16,526 nucleotides of DNA from JACCYI01 sp036389195 (GTDB taxonomy: Bacteria; Actinomycetota; Thermoleophilia; Solirubrobacterales; Solirubrobacteraceae). The position numbers were made by a program, and so were the translations under genes. Under the pieces are notes generated by a model. The model was not told the origin of the DNA. It did not search any database and worked only from the letters and a program-made list of their open reading frames with translations. The stretch lies in the NCBI GenBank assembly GCA_036389195.1, contig DASVQH010000423.1, forward strand, positions 1 through 16,526. Reading direction: 5' to 3'. Shown piece after piece: positions 13,184 to 16,526 of this stretch. The first letter of the stretch is position 1; the number at the start of each line of letters is the position of its first letter.

Positions 13184-14125
13184 CTAGGCCGGGGTGCCGC
13201 TGCGGCGCTCGCGCTGCAGCGCCTCGGCCACCGGCGAGTCCTCGCGCCGGGGCGTCACCGAGCCGACGACGGGAAGGTCGCGCTCCTCGGCCAGCTCGTC
13301 CAGCGCGCGCTGCATGTCGGCGATGATGGCCTCGGCGACCGCGTCGCGGTCGGGCTCGGCGCCGTACTCGGCCCGCAGGTCGATCGGCGGCAGCACCTGG
13401 ACGGTGATCTGGGCGGGCAGCGGGATGCGGCCCGGCAGGTCGAACAGCGTGATCCCGTACGGCGGCGCGATCTGGAGCGGCAGCACCTTCAGGCGGAACA
13501 GGCGGTCGAGGCCCAGCGCCTTGGCCGCACCGGTGCCGCGGGTCAGGAACAGGGCGGTCTCCTGGCCGCCGATCGCCACGACCGGGACGATGGGGACGCC
13601 GGCGTCGAGCGCGGTCTTGACGAAGCCGCTGCGGCCGCCGAAGTCGACCTCGTTGGCCGCGAAGGTCGGGCGGTAGCTCTCGTGGTCGCCGCCGGGGTAG
13701 ACCAGCAGCGCCGCGCCGTTGGCGAGCGCGCGCTGCGCGTTCTCGTGATTGGCGGGGACGGTCCCGTAGCGGCGCAGCATCGCCAGCCCGGGGATCTTGA
13801 AGACCATGTCGTGCGCGAGCTGGTGGAAGAGGCGGTCGGCCCCGAAGTGCTCGTAGAACGCGTAGGCGAAGGCGAACGTGTCGGCGATCAGCGATCCGCC
13901 GGAGTGGTTGCCGACCAGCAGCACCGGGCCCTCGGCGGGGATGTGCTCCAGCCCGCGCACCTTGGGGCGGAAGTACGCGCGGGTCAGCGCGCTGTAGGCG
14001 GGGAGCGTCGCGCGGATGAACTCCGGGTCGCGCTCCTGCAGCGGATCGTCGGGCCGATCGCCGGTGAAGTCCCCGGCGACGGCACCGGCCGTCGCGAGCC
14101 ATGCGTTGAAGGCGTCGCCGATCAT
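13184..14125 (-). CDS. Lysophospholipid acyltransferase-family protein
   Basis: This 313-residue protein belongs to the PlsC-like glycerolipid acyltransferases. The catalytic-type block is VGNHSGGSLIADTFAF, with His74. The aspartate falls eight residues on (Asp82), not five, so it departs from the strict HX4D form, although the NHSGG style is familiar in this branch. A second block, LLVYPGGDHESYRPTF (140-155), matches the FPGG-R/E region that binds glycerol phosphate. A third, ALDAGVPIVPVVAIGGQETA, is the usual VPI[VI]PV motif. No strong membrane helix is seen, so peripheral attachment is likely. ATG 14125 lies 44 bases after the sigma-factor stop, and a GC-rich stem abuts the start codon. 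Being in the sigma gene's transcript suggests a membrane-lipid adjustment controlled with it, which is inference. Confidence 0.85.
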   Translation of the reverse strand: MIGDAFNAWLATAGAVAGDFTGDRPDDPLQERDPEFIRATLPAYSALTRAYFRPKVRGLEHIPAEGPVLLVGNHSGGSLIADTFAFAYAFYEHFGADRLFHQLAHDMVFKIPGLAMLRRYGTVPANHENAQRALANGAALLVYPGGDHESYRPTFAANEVDFGGRSGFVKTALDAGVPIVPVVAIGGQETALFLTRGTGAAKALGLDRLFRLKVLPLQIAPPYGITLFDLPGRIPLPAQITVQVLPPIDLRAEYGAEPDRDAVAEAIIADMQRALDELAEERDLPVVGSVTPRREDSPVAEALQRERRSGTPA

Positions 14126-14148
14126 GCCCCACGGGTACCCGCCGGGGC
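14126..14148 (-). promoter_or_regulatory. GC-rich stem immediately before the acyltransferase start
   Basis: On the minus strand GCCCC (14148-14144) can pair with GGGGC (14130-14126), which touches the ATG. Inside lies the perfect palindrome CGGGTACCCG (14132-14141). No clear Shine-Dalgarno sequence is present outside the stem. It may limit translation of the second gene relative to the sigma factor, or be chance in GC-rich DNA. Confidence 0.3.
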
Positions 14149-14169
14149 TGCGGCGAACCCTCGCGTGCC

Positions 14170-14730
14170 TCAGGCCGTGAGCGCCGCGTCCTCGCGCAGC
14201 CGCGCCAGGCCGAGCCGGATCCGGCTCTTGATCGTGCCGAGCGGGACGCCGGCGCGCGCCGCCACCTCGGGGGCGCTCAGGCCGCCCCAGTAGGTGAGCG
14301 CGATGGCCTCGCGCTGGGCGTGCGGCAGGCGCTGCACCGCGGCCCGCACGGCGGCCGCGCGGGCACGCCGGTCGGCCAGCTCGCCGGCGTCCTCGGCGAC
14401 GACGGGCGCGGCGGGCGGCTCGGTCTCCAGCCGCTCCTGCAGGCGGCGGCCCATCGTCCCGCGGCGCCAGACGTCGATGGCGCGGCTGCGGGCCACCAGC
14501 TTGAGGTAGCTGCCCAGCTCGCCGCGCGACGCGTCGTAGCGGTCGGGGCGTGCCCACAGGCGCGTGAACACGTCCTGGGTGACGTCGGCGGCGAGGTGGG
14601 CGTCGCCGAGGATCGCGTAGGCGGTCCGGAACACGTCGCCCGCGTGGACGTCGTAGGCGGTCGCGGCAGGGACGGGCGCGCTCGTCTCTGGCCGGCGGAC
14701 CTCGGGAGACAAGCTGATCACGGTGCTCAT
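14170..14730 (-). CDS. ECF-type RNA polymerase sigma factor
   Basis: This 186-residue protein has the two-domain ECF layout. Region 2 spans about residues 30-95 (DVFRTAYAILGDAHLAADVT, then QDVFTRLWARPDRYD and YLKLVARSRAIDVWRR), and region 4 about 127-182, including LPHAQREAIALTYWGG and the helix-turn-helix LSAPEVAARAGVPLGTIKSR. An acidic linker separates them. ATG 14730 was chosen because it begins the ordinary N-terminus; the frame is open further upstream but lacks conserved sequence. An AAGGA lies about 14 bases upstream, rather far for a binding site. No anti-sigma gene (zinc-finger or RskA type) follows; the next gene is an acyltransferase. Control may instead come from the divergent RHH-GAF protein or from transcription. 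Target promoters cannot be read from here. Confidence 0.92.
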   Translation of the reverse strand: MSTVISLSPEVRRPETSAPVPAATAYDVHAGDVFRTAYAILGDAHLAADVTQDVFTRLWARPDRYDASRGELGSYLKLVARSRAIDVWRRGTMGRRLQERLETEPPAAPVVAEDAGELADRRARAAAVRAAVQRLPHAQREAIALTYWGGLSAPEVAARAGVPLGTIKSRIRLGLARLREDAALTA

Positions 14731-14761
14731 GGCGGTGAGGGTGTTCCTTTTCGGGTTCCGC

Positions 14762-14846
14762 TCCCAGATCCGGGATCGACTTGGCGTCGTAGCGGTCGGG
14801 ATGCGGTGGATGTGCGCCAAACGTATCGGCACTGTTCCCAGATCCG
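14762..14846. repeat. Pair of 11-bp direct repeats in the sigma/RHH-GAF intergenic region
   Basis: TCCCAGATCCG occurs at 14762-14772 and again at 14836-14846, 74 bp apart, close to seven turns of B-DNA. The first copy overlaps a palindrome GATCC-G-GGATC at 14767-14777. The second lies inside the candidate sigma-gene promoter. They could be operator sites for a regulator that bends or loops this 212-bp divergent region. Confidence 0.4.
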
Positions 14847-14849
14847 CAA
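14820..14849 (-). promoter_or_regulatory. Candidate promoter of the ECF sigma gene
   Basis: Read on the minus strand, TTGCGG (14849-14844) and TACGTT (14825-14820) are separated by 18 bp, resembling a housekeeping-sigma promoter. Transcription would begin near 14813, giving a leader of about 80 bases. One of the two 11-bp repeats overlaps the -35 box and spacer. A classical ECF promoter with GGAAC and CGT at about 16-17 bp was not found. Confidence 0.35.
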
Positions 14850-14905
14850 ACTAACACCTGTATTCGGTTCGACTCCATACCGTTGACGCGCCGTCATGTG
14901 GCTCC

Positions 14906-14934
14906 TTGCACCTCGATCCGGGAGCAGATAGCCT
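14906..14934 (+). promoter_or_regulatory. Candidate leaderless promoter of the RHH-GAF gene
   Basis: TTGCAC (14906-14911) and TAGCCT (14929-14934) are separated by exactly 17 bp. The -10-like box ends 8 bases before ATG 14943, so the transcript would start at or within a few bases of the start codon. No Shine-Dalgarno sequence lies at a usable distance; the nearest, GGGAG, is 18 bases upstream. Confidence 0.45.
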
Positions 14935-14942
14935 TCCGCGGC

Positions 14943-15677
14943 ATGCCCATGCGCTCCACCACCGTCCGCTTCGGCGAGGACCTCTGGGCGCTCCTGGAGC
15001 GCGAAGCGGCCCGTGAGGGGTCCAGCGCCGCCCAGTACGTGCGCGACGCCGCCGTGATGCGGCTGGCCTTCGCGGCGGCGCGGGAGGGCGACCCCAGGGC
15101 CGAGGTCACGCTGGCCGCCGTCGCGGCCCGCTCGGTCGGCCGGCGCGACGGCGACGGTCCTCCCGAGGACGGGAACGCCGACCCGGCCGTCCTGCGCGAC
15201 CCGGGGCGCCTTGCCGCGCTCGAGCGGACGGGGCTGCTGGCCGGCACGATCCAGGACAAGACGTTCGACCGCCACACGAGCGTGGCCTCGCGCGTCCTCG
15301 GCGCGCCGGTCGCGCTCGTCTCGCTCGTCGACGCCGACCGCCAGATCTTCCCCGGCTGCATCGGCCTGCCCGAGCCGTGGGCCACCGATCGCCAGACCCC
15401 GCTCTCGCACTCCTTCTGCCAGCACGCGGTGGCCACCCGCGAGCCGCTGATCATCTCCGACGCCCGGGAGCACCCGCTGGTGCGCGACAACCTGGCGATC
15501 ACCGACCTCAACGTCATCGCGTACGCGGGCATCCCGCTGATCGACCGCGACGGCAACGCGCTCGGGTCCTTCTGCGTCATCGACTCCAAGCCGCGCACGT
15601 GGACGCAGCCGGAAGTCGATCTGCTCAAGGACCTCGCCGCCTCCGTCGTCGCCGAGCTCGAGAGCCGCAAGGGCTAG
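14943..15677 (+). CDS. Ribbon-helix-helix/GAF-domain fusion protein
   Basis: This 244-residue soluble protein begins with a MetJ/Arc-type ribbon-helix-helix segment at residues 3-43: a strand MRSTTVRFGED, then helices WALLEREAAREG and SSAAQYVRDAAVMRLAF. A linker rich in Asp, Gly and Pro follows, then a GAF domain at about 108-240. Its HTSVASRVLGAPVALVSLVD, PLSHSFCQHAV, REPLIISDAREHPL and GIPLIDRDGNALGSFCVID blocks are typical of stand-alone GAF sensors. No kinase, phosphatase or cyclase output is present, so the RHH part is the likely output, making this a one-component DNA-binding sensor or dimerised adaptor. The ligand is unknown; Cys139, Cys159 and Cys211 are candidate redox or ligand residues. 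ATG 14943 fits the upstream leaderless promoter; ATG 14949 is an alternative. It is divergent from the sigma gene. Confidence 0.85.
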   Translation: MPMRSTTVRFGEDLWALLEREAAREGSSAAQYVRDAAVMRLAFAAAREGDPRAEVTLAAVAARSVGRRDGDGPPEDGNADPAVLRDPGRLAALERTGLLAGTIQDKTFDRHTSVASRVLGAPVALVSLVDADRQIFPGCIGLPEPWATDRQTPLSHSFCQHAVATREPLIISDAREHPLVRDNLAITDLNVIAYAGIPLIDRDGNALGSFCVIDSKPRTWTQPEVDLLKDLAASVVAELESRKG

Positions 15678-16526
15678 GCGGGCACGAGCGCGGCCGTCTC
15701 CCGCGCGCCGGCCGTGCGGGGGGACGGGAGGCCCAGCGTCGTGGCGATCGCCGCGCGGTCGAGCGCCAGCAGGGCGCGGACGCAGGCGGGGTCGAACTGC
15801 GAGCCGGCGTGCGCCTCGACCTCGGCCAGCGCGTCGTCGAGGGAGCGGCGCGACGCGTAGGGCCGCTCGCTGGTCATCGCGTCGAGCGTGTCGACCACGG
15901 CGAAGATCCGCGCCCACAGCGGGATCTCGCGGCCCGCGAGCCCGAACGGATAGCCGCCGCCGTCCCAGCGCTCGTGGTGGTGGCGCACGACGTCGACCGC
16001 GCGGTCGAGCCCGGGGACGCCCGCGAGGATGCGGGCGCCCGCCTCGGCGTGGCCGCGCATGACGTCCATCTCCGCGCCGGTCAGGCGGCCCGGCTTGGTG
16101 AGGATCGCGTCGGGGACCGCGAGCTTGCCGACGTCGTGGAGCAGGAACGCGTGCGCCATCTCGGGGCTGCGGGCCTCGGCGGGCGCGATGCGGGTGGCGA
16201 GCAAGAGGCCGAGCCGCTGCACCCGCTCGAGGTGGCCGCCGGTGCACTCGTCCTTGGCCTCGACGGCGGCCGCGAGCGCGCGGACGGTCGCCTCGCAGCT
16301 GTTCAGGCGGTCGTTGCGCCGCTCGCCGGCGAGCTGGAAGGTCGACCGCGCGAGCGCCGCCAGCGCCACCGAGAGCGCGGCCACGAGCGACCACACCCAG
16401 CCCGGGATGACCGCGACGAGCTGGCGAGCGGCGCGGACCACGGTCGCCGGGGCCGCGGGGCCCGCGGCGTGCCGGGCCTGCGGCCGCGCGTGCGTGGACG
16501 CGTGCGCCGCGTGCCGGGGGCGCGGC
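15674..16526 (-). CDS. Membrane-anchored HD-GYP phosphodiesterase, probably partial at the right edge
   Basis: This protein carries one membrane helix (WVWSLVAALSVALAALA) followed by a full HD-GYP domain. Counting from GTG 16441, the His ligand is in GGHLERV (His70), the HD pair in LLHDVGKLAVPDAIL (102-103), and HHHERWDGGGYPFGL contains GYP at 163-165, followed by IPLWARIFAVVDTLDAMTS and RPY. All metal-binding motifs look intact, so it should hydrolyse cyclic di-GMP. GTG 16441 is the first in-frame start seen but has no Shine-Dalgarno sequence. The frame stays open to the edge with G or C at every third position and an Ala/His/Pro-rich composition, so the true start is probably beyond 16526. 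Its TAG and the RHH-GAF gene's TAG share the palindrome CTAG. Confidence 0.88.
   Translation of the reverse strand, partial: PRPRHAAHASTHARPQARHAAGPAAPATVVRAARQLVAVIPGWVWSLVAALSVALAALARSTFQLAGERRNDRLNSCEATVRALAAAVEAKDECTGGHLERVQRLGLLLATRIAPAEARSPEMAHAFLLHDVGKLAVPDAILTKPGRLTGAEMDVMRGHAEAGARILAGVPGLDRAVDVVRHHHERWDGGGYPFGLAGREIPLWARIFAVVDTLDAMTSERPYASRRSLDDALAEVEAHAGSQFDPACVRALLALDRAAIATTLGLPSPRTAGARETAALVPA

Noticed and set aside
14727..16394. Long minus-strand open frame opposite the RHH-GAF gene
   Set aside because: It is antisense to a well-supported GAF gene and out of frame with the HD-GYP gene; no motifs.
1..16526. CRISPR arrays, tRNA genes, insertion sequences or attachment sites
   Set aside because: No regularly spaced identical repeats outside coding repeats, no cloverleaf sequence, and no transposase or integrase motif in any supported gene.

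Overview
The window is very GC-rich, with third codon positions almost all G or C. It encodes a secreted FG-GAP protein with Ig-like repeats, GGDEF/EAL and HD-GYP proteins, an ECF sigma factor, and many short membrane proteins of no known family. This fits a high-GC actinobacterium. The Thermoleophilia/Solirubrobacterales group is my best guess, but that placement is inferred from protein style only. I see no tRNA, rRNA, insertion sequence, integrase or CRISPR array. The region reads as chromosomal, not as a mobile island. Because of the GC content almost every gene carries long open antisense frames, which I left out.

Layout. (1) 1-2663, minus strand: a three-gene unit. A secreted seven-bladed FG-GAP propeller with three Ig-like repeats is followed closely by two small membrane proteins, the last cut by the window edge. 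(2) 2748-5212, plus: a RarD-type DMT transporter joined by a 1-base stop/start overlap to a YjgR-like (DUF853) HerA-type ATPase. (3) 5268-7721, plus: a Gly/Tyr/Arg-rich membrane protein, then a secreted S15/CocE-like alpha/beta hydrolase. The hydrolase ribosome-binding site is buried in a strong inverted repeat that has a competing pairing partner. (4) 7752-10310: a small membrane protein running into a converging two-gene unit, which is a 57-residue basic secreted peptide followed 1 base later by a membrane GGDEF-EAL protein with all catalytic motifs. (5) 10456-13176: an SCP2-like/alpha-beta-hydrolase fusion, a SMI1/KNR4-like protein and a YihY/BrkB membrane protein. (6) 13184-14730, minus: an ECF sigma factor followed by a lysophospholipid acyltransferase-like gene. 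(7) 14943 to the end: a ribbon-helix-helix/GAF fusion, divergent from the sigma factor and convergent with a membrane HD-GYP phosphodiesterase.

Themes. Two cyclic-di-GMP enzymes lie about 5.5 kb apart and look active: one GGDEF-EAL (both motif sets intact) and one HD-GYP. The right end (ECF sigma, RHH-GAF, HD-GYP) is a compact regulatory cluster with no recognisable anti-sigma gene, and the shared intergenic region carries an 11-bp repeat spaced about seven helical turns apart. The observations most worth following up are the alternative hairpins over the hydrolase start at 5710-5760, the RHH-GAF protein with its divergent control region, and the secreted basic peptide coupled to the GGDEF-EAL gene. 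I did not find a clearly recognisable new defence or biosynthetic system.
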